This document shows positions 1 to 8,753 of a stretch of DNA of 64,000 nucleotides, piece after piece. A program made the position numbers and the translations under genes. How positions within the stretch are numbered: position 1 is the first letter of the stretch; every line of letters begins with the position of its first letter. The DNA is from Paraburkholderia dilworthii. GTDB taxonomy: Bacteria > Pseudomonadota > Gammaproteobacteria > Burkholderiales > Burkholderiaceae. The stretch is from NCBI RefSeq assembly GCF_000472525.1, contig NZ_AWZT01000022.1, positions 240 through 64,239 of the forward strand. Direction: 5' to 3'. The notes under the pieces were generated by a model. It made no database searches and was not told the origin of the DNA. It saw only the letters and a program-made list of their open reading frames with translations.

Positions 1-266
1 CGCTGGGTCAGGCGCCGAAATGTTTTATCGGGCATGACCTTGACAAAGATAACGTTGACTTGCTGCGTGACGGCAAACTGAGCGCTGTGTTGCATCACGA
101 CCTCCGGCAGGATATGCGCAGCGCGTGCCACTCCATCATGCATTTTCATAAGCTGTTGCCGGCGTCGGCCGTCGACCTGTCCTCGTCGGTCGTTGTGATT
201 ACGCCGACAAATATCCCTCAAACTGTCGAGCATCGCTTTGCAGGCGTGCGACCGGCAGGTACCTGA
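1..266 (+). CDS. LacI-family transcriptional regulator, C-terminal fragment (cut by window start)
   Basis: An open frame runs in from the window edge (frame 3) to a TGA at 264-266. The visible 87 residues resemble the end of the sugar-binding domain of LacI-family repressors: the stretch FIGHDLDKDN, then a D-x-L-L-x-D/S-G-x-L-A-V block, then HHDLRQDMRSAC, ending in a strand rich in V, I and T. LacI regulators are cytoplasmic DNA-binding proteins that respond to a small ligand, often a sugar. The DNA-binding domain and the ligand cannot be judged because they lie upstream. The family call rests on pattern recognition of a tail, so confidence is moderate. Confidence 0.65.
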   Translation, partial: LGQAPKCFIGHDLDKDNVDLLRDGKLSAVLHHDLRQDMRSACHSIMHFHKLLPASAVDLSSSVVVITPTNIPQTVEHRFAGVRPAGT

Positions 267-1040
267 AAGCAAAGCAAGGAGGCCCAACTAAGGCCGCCTG
301 CTTCAAAGGCAGCATATTGTGAGACAGGCTGCGTTCGCGAGATACGCAGGACAGTACGACCGCAAGTTTCCAATCGTTTCTTGGCCCAGCGGAAGCGGGT
401 GGCTTCAATAGGTCTCCACTAACTGACAGCCTTTGAAGCCATAGCTTCAGGCGCGTTCGGTCGAGTCTAAACGACATCGTCAGCGACGGCAGCACAGTGT
501 CAAAGCTGCCCGCGAAGGATATCCCAGTTGCGTCGAGGTGCTCGTTGACGATGGACTCAGCAACAGCGTCAAATAAGTTCCGATGCTCGCACTGGAACCG
601 CCGGTTCAGGTTACGTGGACGAACCTGATGGGCGTCTCAGGTGTGGGGTATCCGGTATCCGGGTAGCAACCATCCGGGCGCAGAAATGGCGGCCCTTCGC
701 GATGAGTTGCCCGAATCGTTCGAAGAATTTTCAGGAGCGCGCCTTCAATGTCTGGCTTACGCGACTGACAAATGACCTTCCCAAGACCGTGCCCCAATTT
801 GCGATGGCTACCGGTGTGAGAAAGCTTTCGCCGGCCCCAAAGAATCGGCTAGAGGCGTGGTTGAAGAAATCGTGACGACCAGGAATGTTAATCAGGAGCG
901 GGATAGCAAGGGGTAGGGACTAATTTGGCACCAAGTACGTTGTATTCCACTAAGCGCTAGACGAGCCCGGGGGCGGCCCCGGTTCGTCGGATCGAAGAGA
1001 GTTCCAGCGGATAGTCCGCGCGCGTCAGCGCGTCAGCGCG
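267..1040. other. 774-bp stretch without a supportable gene
   Basis: Only short overlapping frames occur here, and none has a good ribosome binding site or a recognisable family. Base composition is slightly less GC-biased than the flanks and several frames look broken, which would fit decayed accessory DNA. A YDRKFP-like word near 350-370 recalls mutator transposases, but the continuation does not match. A short tandem GCGTCAGC repeat sits at about 1021-1043 next to the following gene's stop. Confidence 0.5.
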
Positions 1041-1493
1041 TCAGCCCTTGAGATCGTCGGGCACTTTACCACCGTTCTCCGCGAGCTTCTGCATGACCTG
1101 CTTGTGCAGCCAGACGTTCATCGCGGCAGAGTCTTCGGTGCTTCCGGTGTAGTGCAGTTCCGATGCCAACTCCTTGCGAGCCGCGAGGCTGCTGTCGAGG
1201 CCAAGCAGCTTCAACAGGTCGACGATGGACGTCCGCCAGTTCAGTTTTTCGCTGCTGCTTTCCTGCATCCTGGTGAGAACGGCTTCGACGTCGACCGTTG
1301 GCATTGGTGTGACCGGAGGCTGTGAATTTCCGGCGGCGGCGGTGGAGGGCGTCGGTGGCGTTCCCGCCGGAGCATTTGCGCTGCCGGGCGCCGCGGTGGC
1401 CGCGGCCGCCGCGCCGGCTACCGCGCCGGAGCCGGTGTTGGCGGGATGATCGTGTGGGAAGATCTTGTTGAGAATTGTCGAAAAAATACTCAT
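1041..1493 (-). CDS. DUF3597 domain protein
   Basis: 150 residues. It starts MSIFSTILNKIFPHDHPA, has an Ala/Pro/Gly/Thr-rich linker (about residues 20-63), then a compact helical domain beginning near VDVEAVLTRMQ and ending VPDDLKG. This matches DUF3597 proteins of proteobacteria, whose function is unknown. The ATG at 1493 is preferred over longer options because AGGAG lies about seven bases upstream. There is no signal peptide or membrane segment, so it is probably cytoplasmic. It opens a group of small genes (DUF883, PRC-barrel, CrcB) of the kind often linked to stress, but it is transcribed alone on its strand here. Confidence 0.8.
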   Translation of the reverse strand: MSIFSTILNKIFPHDHPANTGSGAVAGAAAAATAAPGSANAPAGTPPTPSTAAAGNSQPPVTPMPTVDVEAVLTRMQESSSEKLNWRTSIVDLLKLLGLDSSLAARKELASELHYTGSTEDSAAMNVWLHKQVMQKLAENGGKVPDDLKG

Positions 1494-1747
1494 TTGTCGC
1501 TCCTGGTTCGCGCCGGTCAATGCGGCCGGCGTGTGAGGCGCGCAACGCTCATGCCTGTGCGGCGCACTTTGATGCGGGGCGTCGCCGGTGCTGTGGCTTG
1601 AACTCGTCAATGCGTCTAGTCGCGGCGACCGGGAATAATCGTCGTCCTAACTAATAAACCCGAGCGCAACTACGAGGCGTCAATGCATTCCTGAAGGCAC
1701 GGTGCTTGCTGAATCTTCTCCACTCAACGGAAGAGAGGGAGGTTCAG

Positions 1748-2026
1748 ATGGCCGAGTCTTATCAAAACACGAGTTCGGGTTCCGCCGATGCATCGCGCGA
1801 CGACAGCCTCGCGGCAAGGTCGAACGGCAGCGATGAAGCGCGTGCACGCAGCGCGCTGAAACTTTCCGAGTTGAAGGACAGGCTTGCCGGTGCGCAGGAC
1901 GTAGTGAAAACGAAATATCGGGTCGTGTCCGAATCCACCGATGATTTCGTTCACGACAGTCCGTGGAAAGCGGTGACGATGGCGCTGATCGGCGGGCTCA
2001 TCATCGGTATGCTTGCTGCCCGCTAA
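1748..2026 (+). CDS. DUF883 (ElaB/YqjD-type) membrane-anchored protein
   Basis: 92 residues. A polar, Ser/Ala-rich N-terminus is followed by an amphipathic helical region (about 35-65) and a C-terminal hydrophobic helix, ALIGGLIIGMLAAR, after the conserved word HDSPWKA. This is the architecture of the ElaB/YqjD/YgaM family; in E. coli these are C-tail-anchored inner-membrane proteins, and YqjD binds ribosomes in stationary phase. The start at 1748 follows a GGGAGG ribosome binding site; the longer frame from 1706 lacks one. It is convergent with the PRC-barrel gene, with a strong hairpin between them. The ribosome role here is an inference from the family. Confidence 0.85.
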   Translation: MAESYQNTSSGSADASRDDSLAARSNGSDEARARSALKLSELKDRLAGAQDVVKTKYRVVSESTDDFVHDSPWKAVTMALIGGLIIGMLAAR

Positions 2027-2082
2027 CGCGCCGTTCCGTGATTTAAAGGTGATTTGAAAAACGCTTGCCGCCTGGGTCCACT

Positions 2083-2118
2083 GTCCATGCCACCGCATTG
2101 CAACGCGGTGGCATGGAC
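2083..2118. terminator. 14-bp perfect hairpin between convergent genes
   Basis: GTCCATGCCACCGC (2083-2096) is followed by an 8-base loop and the exact reverse complement (2105-2118). It lies between the DUF883 gene and the convergent PRC-barrel gene and probably ends transcription or protects 3' ends from both sides. There is no T-run on either strand, so it is not a textbook intrinsic terminator. Confidence 0.55.
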
Positions 2119-2155
2119 GTTCAGGTGCCTGCTGCGGCTGGCGCGCTAATTTGCG

Positions 2156-2629
2156 TCAGTGCTCGCTTGGCCGGATGGCGGGGTCGTCCTCGACGACGTC
2201 ACGGGTCGCGGACCAGTACGGCTGCCGGTTGTAATAACTGTAGGTCGACTCGCCCCACGCGATATCAGCCATTGCCGGCCAGTGATCCTTGTCGAAGCCT
2301 GGGTCGTCCTTCAGTCGCTGCGCCGTGATATCGACGAAGAAGCACTTCTGATCGGTATCGAGCGTCAGCGCGCTCCACGGAATGGCGTGCAGGTTAGCTC
2401 CCATTCCGAGGAAACCGCCTTCCGATAGCACTGCATAGGCGATGCGTCCGTTGCGGACGTCCAGCATGATGTCGGAAACCTTGCCGACATGTTCGCCGTC
2501 CGAAGACATCACCTTGGTTCCGTCGAGCGTCGCCGCGGCCATTACATCGGGCCCCGGACCTTCGCCGATGCCGCCGCCGACAATTTTCGCTCCGCCGCCA
2601 GCGGCGCCTTGCGGGTTGATTGAGCCCAT
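2156..2629 (-). CDS. PRC-barrel domain protein
   Basis: 157 residues. The PRC-barrel spans about residues 33-105 (GTKVMSSDGEHVGKVSDIML, DVRNGRIAYAVLSEGGFLGMG, then an AIPWSALTLD-type strand), followed by a C-terminal extension with a Trp/Tyr-rich WGESTYSYYNRQPYW segment. PRC-barrels occur in RimM, photosynthetic reaction centre H subunits and many stress-linked stand-alone proteins; the binding partner cannot be deduced. The start is well supported: AAGGAGGTG sits seven bases before the ATG. There is a Gly-rich N-terminus and no signal peptide. Confidence 0.88.
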   Translation of the reverse strand: MGSINPQGAAGGGAKIVGGGIGEGPGPDVMAAATLDGTKVMSSDGEHVGKVSDIMLDVRNGRIAYAVLSEGGFLGMGANLHAIPWSALTLDTDQKCFFVDITAQRLKDDPGFDKDHWPAMADIAWGESTYSYYNRQPYWSATRDVVEDDPAIRPSEH

Positions 2630-2767
2630 CTTTCACCTCCTTACGGTTAAAGAGTGCGCAGAGTGGGCGCGCAAGCGTTGTGCCCGCCGGGCGCCGCGTG
2701 AGAGCGGCACGCAGCGACATCGTCGCGCAAGAAGGGAATAAGAGAGGGCGCACGCGCGAAGCCGCGC

Positions 2768-3148
2768 CTAGCGAGAGAGCAACGTAACCGTGGCAATACC
2801 GAGCACCGTCATGATCAGCGAGGCGCCCACGTGAATCGCGACTTCGCCGGCGGCCCAGCCAAGGCGGCCGTCCTGCAGATGCTGGACGACTTCGGCGGAG
2901 AATGTGGAAAAAGTGGAAAGACCGCCCATCATTCCGGTGATGACGAAGAGCCGCCACTCCGGCGCAATATGCGGCGCGCGCGCGAAGCCCGCGACAGCCA
3001 CGCCGATCACATATCCGGCGACGACATTCGCCGCGAAAGTGCCGAGCGGCAGCGACGGAAAGAGGCCGTTCAGGCGCAGGCCGAGAAACCAGCGAAACAG
3101 CGAACCGAGTGCGCCGCCGATGGCGACCGCGAATATCGACCAATACAT
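2768..3148 (-). CDS. crcB: Fluoride ion channel CrcB/FluC
   Basis: 126 residues with four hydrophobic segments. It begins MYWSIFAVAIGGALGSLFRWFLG, carrying the GGxxGxxxR family motif, and contains GGLSTFSTFS, the signature with the phenylalanines that line the fluoride path in Fluc channels. The family forms dual-topology dimers that export fluoride across the inner membrane. The ATG at 3148 gives the usual family length; a frame extending to 3238 would add 30 residues with no homology. The ribosome binding site is weak. A fluoride riboswitch was looked for upstream and not convincingly found. Confidence 0.9.
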   Translation of the reverse strand: MYWSIFAVAIGGALGSLFRWFLGLRLNGLFPSLPLGTFAANVVAGYVIGVAVAGFARAPHIAPEWRLFVITGMMGGLSTFSTFSAEVVQHLQDGRLGWAAGEVAIHVGASLIMTVLGIATVTLLSR

Positions 3149-3397
3149 GAGTGGGGCCTGGCGAAACGGGAGTGAACAGGCCGGGCTGAGCGGCGAACAC
3201 GCAATGCCGCTCGCGCGCCGGTCTGGCGAAGCAGGCATCGTTCAGCACCAGGCGGTGAATGGGATATGCGATACCGATGCCGCGGCAAACCCCATTGGAC
3301 AATGCCTTTTTCAGCGCGCAAGTCTAACATTCGCAGTTCGATGTGGACAGGTCGCATCGAGCCGCGGATGTCAGACGCGCGCGCATCGCTCACGGCC

Positions 3398-4600
3398 TCA
3401 GCCGAGACTTTCGCGCTCCGGCGTCGCGGAGATCTTGTGGATCGACAGGTCGGCGCCGTTGTATTCGTCCTCCTGGTCGAGGCGCAGGCCGACGGTCAGG
3501 CGAATCGCGCCGTACACAAGCGTGCCGCCGAGCGTCGCCACGACGATTCCACCCAGCGTGCCGATTAGCTGCGCGCCGAACGAGACGCCGCCCAGCCCGC
3601 CCAGCGCCCTCAAGCCGAAGATGCCGGCTGCGATGCCGCCCCAGGCGCCGCACAGGCCATGCAGCGGCCAGACGCCGAGCACGTCGTCGATGCGCCAGCG
3701 GTTTTGCACGCACGTGAACATATAGACGAACAGCACGCCGGCCACACCGCCCGTAACGAGCGCGCCGAGCGGGTGCATCAGGTCCGAGCCGGCGCACACG
3801 GCGACCAGTCCGGCGAGCGGCCCGTTGTACGTGAAGCCCGGATCGTTGCGTCCGGCGAGCCACGCGGTCAGCGTGCCGCCGACCATCGCCATCAACGAAT
3901 TGACGGCGACGAGGCCGCTGATCTTGTCGACGGTCTGCGCGCTCATCACGTTAAAGCCGAACCAGCCGACCGCGAGCACCCATGCGCCCAGCGCGAGAAA
4001 CGGAATGTTCGACGGCGGATGCGCGGCAATGCCGCCATCGCGCTGATAGCGGCCGTGGCGCGCGCCGAGCAGCAGCACCGCGGGCAGCGCGACCCAACCG
4101 CCGAACGCGTGCACGACGACGGAGCCGGCAAAGTCGTGGAACGGCGCGCCGAACGCGTGGGTGATCCAGTCCTGCACGCCGAAGCGCGCATTCCACGCGA
4201 TCCCCTCGAAGAACGGATAGACGAAGCCGACCAGAACGAACGTCGCAAAGAGTTGCGGGTTGAACTTCGAGCGTTCGGCGATACCGCCGGAAACGATCGC
4301 AGGGATCGCCGCGGCGAACGTCAGCAGGAAAAAGAAGCGCACGAGTGCATAGCCGTTGTGGGCCGCCAGCGATTGCGCATTGCCGAAAAACTGCACGTCG
4401 TACGCGATCGTATAGCCGATGAAGAAGTAGGCGATCGTCGAGACCGAGAAGTCCACCAGAATCTTGACGAGTGCGTTGACCTGGTTCTTCTTGCGCACCG
4501 TTCCGAGCTCGAGGAATGCGAATCCCGCATGCATCGCGAGCACCATAGCGGCCCCGAGTAGAAGAAAGAGGGTATCGGTGCCGGTTTTCAAGCTTTCCAT
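3398..4600 (-). CDS. amtB: Ammonium transporter (Amt family)
   Basis: 400 residues with about eleven membrane segments and no cleavable signal. Family features: FLELGTVRKKNQVNAL, SGGIAERSKF, HDFAGSVVVHAFGG (conserved Asp plus first pore His), and GVWPLHGLCGAWGG (second pore His of the twin-His pair). These trimeric inner-membrane channels take up ammonium and are usually gated by the PII protein GlnK. No glnK lies beside it, so it may be one of several Amt copies. The ATG at 4600 is chosen because the first helix starts just after it; a longer frame to 4693 adds unrelated residues. It is divergent from a sensor kinase across 407 bp. Confidence 0.92.
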   Translation of the reverse strand: MESLKTGTDTLFLLLGAAMVLAMHAGFAFLELGTVRKKNQVNALVKILVDFSVSTIAYFFIGYTIAYDVQFFGNAQSLAAHNGYALVRFFFLLTFAAAIPAIVSGGIAERSKFNPQLFATFVLVGFVYPFFEGIAWNARFGVQDWITHAFGAPFHDFAGSVVVHAFGGWVALPAVLLLGARHGRYQRDGGIAAHPPSNIPFLALGAWVLAVGWFGFNVMSAQTVDKISGLVAVNSLMAMVGGTLTAWLAGRNDPGFTYNGPLAGLVAVCAGSDLMHPLGALVTGGVAGVLFVYMFTCVQNRWRIDDVLGVWPLHGLCGAWGGIAAGIFGLRALGGLGGVSFGAQLIGTLGGIVVATLGGTLVYGAIRLTVGLRLDQEDEYNGADLSIHKISATPERESLG

Positions 4601-5007
4601 CGATTGTTCCGCTCGTGCCAAAAAGACGGGCACCGAACGCAAGAAGCGGGCCAAAACGGTGCTCTCAGGCGCAGGCCCGGTGCAAAGCGGCACCGAATGG
4701 GATTTATCAGGCCGGCTTATCTCCCGAGCGCTTCTATGCGCACCTTATTGGGCTCTGGCACGCACAAGATATGTGCGTCGATGTGCCTTTTTGGTTCGCG
4801 CGAACCATCGTGGACCGGAAGTTTTCGTTCTGCTTACGCGAACTGCCTGCGTGCTGATCTGCGCCACGTCAGGTTCGCGCCCAAGGTGTCAACCCGTCTT
4901 CCGAGCGGGCCCTCGCCTGTGGCACGATCCTTTGTTTCTGAAGCAAACGCCGACATAATGTGCCGTACCGCGCACGATCTGCCGGCTCACACCTCCAATG
5001 CGCACGC
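4601..5007. other. 407-bp divergent intergenic region, amtB / sensor kinase
   Basis: Both flanking genes are transcribed outward, so this segment must hold two promoters. An inverted repeat ACGCACA-N5-TGTGCGT lies at 4760-4778. A TGGCACG word (4756-4762) recalls a sigma-54 -24 element, but the matching GC at -12 is not correctly spaced, so no sigma-54 promoter is called. No small gene is supported. Confidence 0.5.
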
Positions 5008-6693
5008 ATGCGACTCACCACTAAAGGCCTGCTGCTGATCGCGATCCCGGCTGTATTCGAGCTGGCGCTGCTGTCCGGGCTGGTCAAGGCGCAGTCCGAC
5101 GCTGCCGAGGCCCAGCGCCGGGCTATTCATGGGCAGGAAGTGATGCGCCAGACCGCGGCGATCGTCGATCCCGTGCTGGGCGAGTCCGTCGCGCTGCGCG
5201 GCGCGGTGCTCGCCGCCGACAACCGCTTCGTGACGCCGCTGTCCGTGTGGGTCGATGTCGATCGCCGCATCGATCAACTCGCGGAACTCGTCTCGGACAA
5301 TCCCGCGCAGGTCGAGCGTGTGGTCCAGGTGCGTCAGGCGGTGCAGGCGTATCGCCAGTGGTCCGATCGCATACAGGACATGTTGCATTCGGGGCGCCGC
5401 AACGACGTCGTCGACCGGTTTCGCGAGTTGGCTCAGGCCGATGCGCTCGATCGCTTCCGCGAGCAGGTGGCTGCCTTTCAGGCAGAAGAGCGGCGCGTCG
5501 ACACGCAGCGCGCGAGTGTCGCCGATGCCGCGCGCGAGCGGCAGCAGACGCTCGTCGGCGCAGCGGTGTTCGGCTCCCTGCTGTTCGTGGCGCTGGCCGT
5601 GTGGCTTTTCACGCGCGGCGTGCGCGGCCGGCTTGCGCTTCTGTCCGACAATGCCGGGCGCCTCGCGGGCAACGAGCCGCTTGCGCCCATCACGCCCGGT
5701 CACGATGAGATCGCGCGTCTCGATCTGACCTTGCATGAGACCAGCCGGCGTCTGCTCGAAGCGGAGCGCATCCAGGCGCGCTTTCACGCCGACCTCGCGC
5801 GCCGTGCGGACGAACTCTCGCGCATCAACGAGAGCTTGCGTCAGCAGACGCAGGAAAACGAGATGTTCATTTATAGCGTGTCGCATGATTTGCGCGTGCC
5901 GCTCGTCAATCTGCAAGGCTTTTCAAAAGAACTGATCCGCGCCTGCGAGGAACTGCGCGCGGCCGTCAGCGACTCCTCGCTCGCGACGCAGACGCGGCAA
6001 CGCATCGAGCGGGTAGTCGACGAGGATATCGGTGAAGCGCTGCACTATCTGCAGACGGCGGTGCTGCGCGCGTCGCACATCATCGACGCGTTATTGCGGC
6101 TTTCACGTATCGGCCGCGTCGAATACAGGCAGCAGAAAGTCGAGGTGCACGATATCGTGCCGCGCGTGATCGACGCGATGCAGGGATCGATTCGTGCCCG
6201 GCGTGCGCAGGTGCATGTCGGCGAACTGCCGGCGGTGTGGGGCGACCCGACCGCGCTCGAGCAGGTGTTTGCCAATCTGATCGGCAATGCGGTGAATTAT
6301 CTCGACCCGTCGCGCGAAGGCCGGATCGAGATCGGCACGACGCCGGCGCCGCCCGGCGTGCAAACGCTGCGGATCTTTTACGTGCGAGACAACGGTTTGG
6401 GCATTCCGGCGATTGCGCTGCCGCGGCTATTCAATGCGTTTCAGCGACTGCACGGCACGGCGGCTGCGGGCGAGGGCATCGGCCTTGCGCTCGTGCGGCG
6501 CGTCGTCGAGCGGCACGGCGGACGGGTGTGGGCGGAATCGACGGAAGGCGAAGGTACGACGTTCTATCTGTCGCTGCCCGAGGCCGGCGCACGATCCGCA
6601 TCGACGGCTGGCGAAGCGCGTGCCGCGGCGGCGCAGGCCGCGAACGATCAGGCGATGCGAGGCGAGCAGGGGAATGCACGGATGGGGCCTTGA
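5008..6693 (+). CDS. Membrane sensor histidine kinase with CHASE3-like input domain
   Basis: 561 residues. N-terminal membrane helix (about 7-26), a roughly 150-residue periplasmic helical region typical of CHASE3, a second helix (about 185-205, VGAAVFGSLLFVALAVWLF), a HAMP-like linker, then HisKA with SVSHDLRVPL (phospho-acceptor His293) and a HATPase_c domain with FANLIGNAVNYL (N-box near 427), RDNGLGIP and GEGIGLALVRR. The kinase core resembles phytochrome-type kinases. The last 30 residues are Ala-rich. No response regulator is adjacent, so it is an orphan kinase. The ATG at 5008 is chosen because the membrane helix begins there; a frame from 4960 is possible. The signal sensed is unknown. 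Confidence 0.88.
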   Translation: MRLTTKGLLLIAIPAVFELALLSGLVKAQSDAAEAQRRAIHGQEVMRQTAAIVDPVLGESVALRGAVLAADNRFVTPLSVWVDVDRRIDQLAELVSDNPAQVERVVQVRQAVQAYRQWSDRIQDMLHSGRRNDVVDRFRELAQADALDRFREQVAAFQAEERRVDTQRASVADAARERQQTLVGAAVFGSLLFVALAVWLFTRGVRGRLALLSDNAGRLAGNEPLAPITPGHDEIARLDLTLHETSRRLLEAERIQARFHADLARRADELSRINESLRQQTQENEMFIYSVSHDLRVPLVNLQGFSKELIRACEELRAAVSDSSLATQTRQRIERVVDEDIGEALHYLQTAVLRASHIIDALLRLSRIGRVEYRQQKVEVHDIVPRVIDAMQGSIRARRAQVHVGELPAVWGDPTALEQVFANLIGNAVNYLDPSREGRIEIGTTPAPPGVQTLRIFYVRDNGLGIPAIALPRLFNAFQRLHGTAAAGEGIGLALVRRVVERHGGRVWAESTEGEGTTFYLSLPEAGARSASTAGEARAAAAQAANDQAMRGEQGNARMGP

Positions 6694-6850
6694 GTTGGGC
6701 GGTGGGGTTGGGCTCTTGATTCGGACGCTCGATTCGGCTCTTGACTCGAGCCTTCAAACCGGGCTCTAAGGTGTGGCCCTAAGCCGGGTCCTCAAGCCAG
6801 GCCCAAGACGGCCCGAAGTCAGGCCCTTAAGCCGCGCTCATGAACTGGGT
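6690..6850. repeat. Degenerate short-period repeat tract
   Basis: After the kinase stop, the DNA cycles through about ten imperfect units of roughly 11-14 bases built on GGCTCTTGATTCG and GGCCCTTAAGCC-like words. No unit is exact. It may be decayed coding DNA or slippage-generated sequence; nothing suggests a gene. Confidence 0.4.
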
Positions 6851-6907
6851 GCTTAAGCCCGTAGCACATCAAGGCGGCTGGCGGCGCGGTTTGAGCACCG
6901 CAGCCGA

Positions 6908-7234
6908 TTAGCAAGAAACAAACAGACGGCGCGACTTCAGCAGCCGCCGGCCGCGAATCGACCAGTAGCCGCCGCACGCAAGCAGAATGGCGACGACGAA
7001 CACCACTTCCTGAAGCGTGAGCCGCAGACCTAACAGACCGTCGAGCGCGAACACGCAGCGCGCTACGATCAGCGATGCTGCCCAGACGGAGCAGGCCGCC
7101 TGCGCCAGCATCCGCGTGCCCGCGAGGCGCCGCGCGCGGTTCTCGCGCGACCAGCCGGCGGGCGTGCGTGCGCAGCAAAAAGCAATCGCCGTCAAGGTGA
7201 CGGCGAGAATGACGATCCAGTCGATCAGTTCCAT
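6908..7234 (-). CDS. Small inner-membrane protein of unknown function
   Basis: 108 residues with two or three hydrophobic segments: DWIVILAVTLTAIAFCCA near the start, a middle segment around AACSVWAASLIVARCVFAL, and LTLQEVVFVVAILLACGGYW, then a basic tail RGRRLLKSRRLF. I do not recognise the family. The ATG at 7234 is preceded by TGGAG at about ten bases; a longer frame to 7291 exists. It lies alone between the convergent kinase and a DJ-1-type gene on the same strand. Confidence 0.6.
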   Translation of the reverse strand: MELIDWIVILAVTLTAIAFCCARTPAGWSRENRARRLAGTRMLAQAACSVWAASLIVARCVFALDGLLGLRLTLQEVVFVVAILLACGGYWSIRGRRLLKSRRLFVSC

Positions 7235-7350
7235 CGAAAAGCGCTCCAAAGTCAGCCCGTGACTATAGGAAGGCCCACCGGTGCGAACCATAGGACGACT
7301 CTCAAATGCCGCGCCGGCTCGCTATCGCCGCGCGCGGCGCTTGAACTGGC

Positions 7351-7932
7351 TCAAAGCTCGATACGCGTGCCGAGCAGAACGAGGAACTGACGCAGCCACT
7401 CCGGATGAGCCGGCCAGGCAGGTGCAGTCACGAAATTGGCGTCGGTGATCGCGGCGTCGACCGGAATGTCGGCGTACTCGCCGCCGGCCAGTTTGACCTC
7501 GGGCGCGCACGCCGGGTACGCGGAAATGCGCTTGCCGCGGATTACATCGGCGGCGGCCAGCAATTGCGCGGCGTGACAGAGAGCGGCGATCGGCTTGCCG
7601 GCTTCAGCGAACTGCCGCACGATATCGACCACTTTCGGATTGAGCCGCAGATACTCGGGCGCGCGCCCGCCGGCGATTGCAAGCGCATCGTACTGGCGCG
7701 GGTCGACATCTTCAAACGACGCATTCAGCGCGAACAGATGCCCCGGCTTTTCCGTGTACGTCTGATCGCCCTCGAAGTCGTGAATCGCGGTCTTGATCCG
7801 ATCGCCCGCTTTCTTGTCGGGGCACACGGCGTCGACCACATGTCCTACTGCCTGCAGCGCCTGAAACGGCACCATCGTTTCGTAATCCTCGGCGAAATCG
7901 CCGGTGAGAAACAGAATCTTCTTTGCCGCCAT
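7351..7932 (-). CDS. DJ-1/PfpI-family protein
   Basis: 193 residues covering a complete class I glutamine amidotransferase-like fold. Glu15 (GDFAEDYE) and the nucleophile elbow AALCHAAQ with Cys119-His120 match the DJ-1/PfpI catalytic set, and AIAGGRAPEYLR is also typical. Members include proteases, glyoxalases/deglycases and chaperones; the sequence alone does not say which. The protein lacks a signal peptide. The start at 7932 has GGGAG upstream and gives the usual family length; the frame extends to 8085 without support. It is divergent from the lipoprotein gene at 8144. Confidence 0.88.
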   Translation of the reverse strand: MAAKKILFLTGDFAEDYETMVPFQALQAVGHVVDAVCPDKKAGDRIKTAIHDFEGDQTYTEKPGHLFALNASFEDVDPRQYDALAIAGGRAPEYLRLNPKVVDIVRQFAEAGKPIAALCHAAQLLAAADVIRGKRISAYPACAPEVKLAGGEYADIPVDAAITDANFVTAPAWPAHPEWLRQFLVLLGTRIEL

Positions 7933-8143
7933 CGTATGCTCCCGTCGATCAATGGACACAGCGCTTGCTGCGATTGCGCCCGGCCAGTCTACCGCACAAT
8001 GTTTGACAGAACGGCGACTGCGCCAAGGCCCACCAGTTGCGTCGATTTGTCCTGCATGAATTCGTTGCGCGGCGCTCTTTGGCAACGGCGTATGATGGGC
8101 GCGTTTTCGTCAGCTAAGCCGCCTCGCGCGGTTCAAAATACAC

Positions 8144-8620
8144 ATGACTTCATCTATCCGTTCTCCGCTGCTGCGCCGTGCCGCCGTGGTCCTCTTCATA
8201 TTCGGCGGTCTCGCGGCCTGCCAGAAGAACGATGCGTCGGCGGGCCAGGTGGCCGGCAAGCTCAACGACGCTGCGCAAGCCGCCGGTCAAAAGCTCGATC
8301 AGGCGGCCAGCTATGTAGGCCAGAAGGTCGATGAGACGAAATCCGCTGCCCAGCAGAATGTCGAATCGGCCTCGGCGCCGTCGGTAACCGTCGACCCGAA
8401 TGCGCTCGCTTCGAGCGCGCAAGCCAATCTGCAAAACGCCGCCAGCGCGGCCAACGCGCAACTCGGCAAGGCGGCGTCGCTGACCGGCCAGAGCCTCGAG
8501 AACGCCGGGCGCAAGCTGCAGGAGTGGTCGGCGCAGAGCACGGCTTCGTCGACGAGCGCGGCTGCATCGTCATCCGGTTCGGGCTACGGCGGCGACGCGC
8601 AAAAGCAGATGGACAAGTGA
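8144..8620 (+). CDS. Ala/Ser/Gln-rich lipoprotein of unknown function
   Basis: 158 residues. A lipoprotein signal runs from residue 1 to a lipobox LAAC with Cys26. The mature part is heptad-like and low in complexity, with repeated A-G-Q-K-L/V-D words (VAGKLNDAAQAAGQKLDQAA, VGQKVDETKSAAQQNVESA) resembling LEA-like or apolipoprotein-like amphipathic helices, and a Ser/Ala-rich tail. It is probably anchored in a membrane facing the periplasm. I do not assign a function. It sits between a DJ-1 gene and an Rrf2 regulator without clear operon links. Confidence 0.7.
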   Translation: MTSSIRSPLLRRAAVVLFIFGGLAACQKNDASAGQVAGKLNDAAQAAGQKLDQAASYVGQKVDETKSAAQQNVESASAPSVTVDPNALASSAQANLQNAASAANAQLGKAASLTGQSLENAGRKLQEWSAQSTASSTSAAASSSGSGYGGDAQKQMDK

Positions 8621-8753
8621 GAGGCGCATGAGTCCGTCGAATCGCATGCGCTCGGTCGAGCCGTTTGGCATTGCGCTTCACATTGCATCTGGCTGCGTGT
8701 TTAACAGTACGTTGAGCGACAGGATCGACAGCACGTTTGACATTGCCGGTAAG

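Noticed and set aside
267..1040. Mutator-type (IS256) transposase remnant
   Set aside because: A YDRKFP-like word at about 350-370 is the only match; the rest does not fit the family, so it stays unassigned.
3149..3340. Possible fluoride (crcB-motif) riboswitch upstream of crcB
   Set aside because: Words resembling its conserved GCTGA-GCCTGC end occur on the minus strand near 3230-3250, but the matching 5' pairing stem could not be found, so it is not called. An Infernal search with the crcB covariance model would decide.
4756..4780. Sigma-54 promoter or NtrC site before amtB
   Set aside because: TGGCACG fits the -24 element, but no GC at the required -12 spacing exists in either direction.
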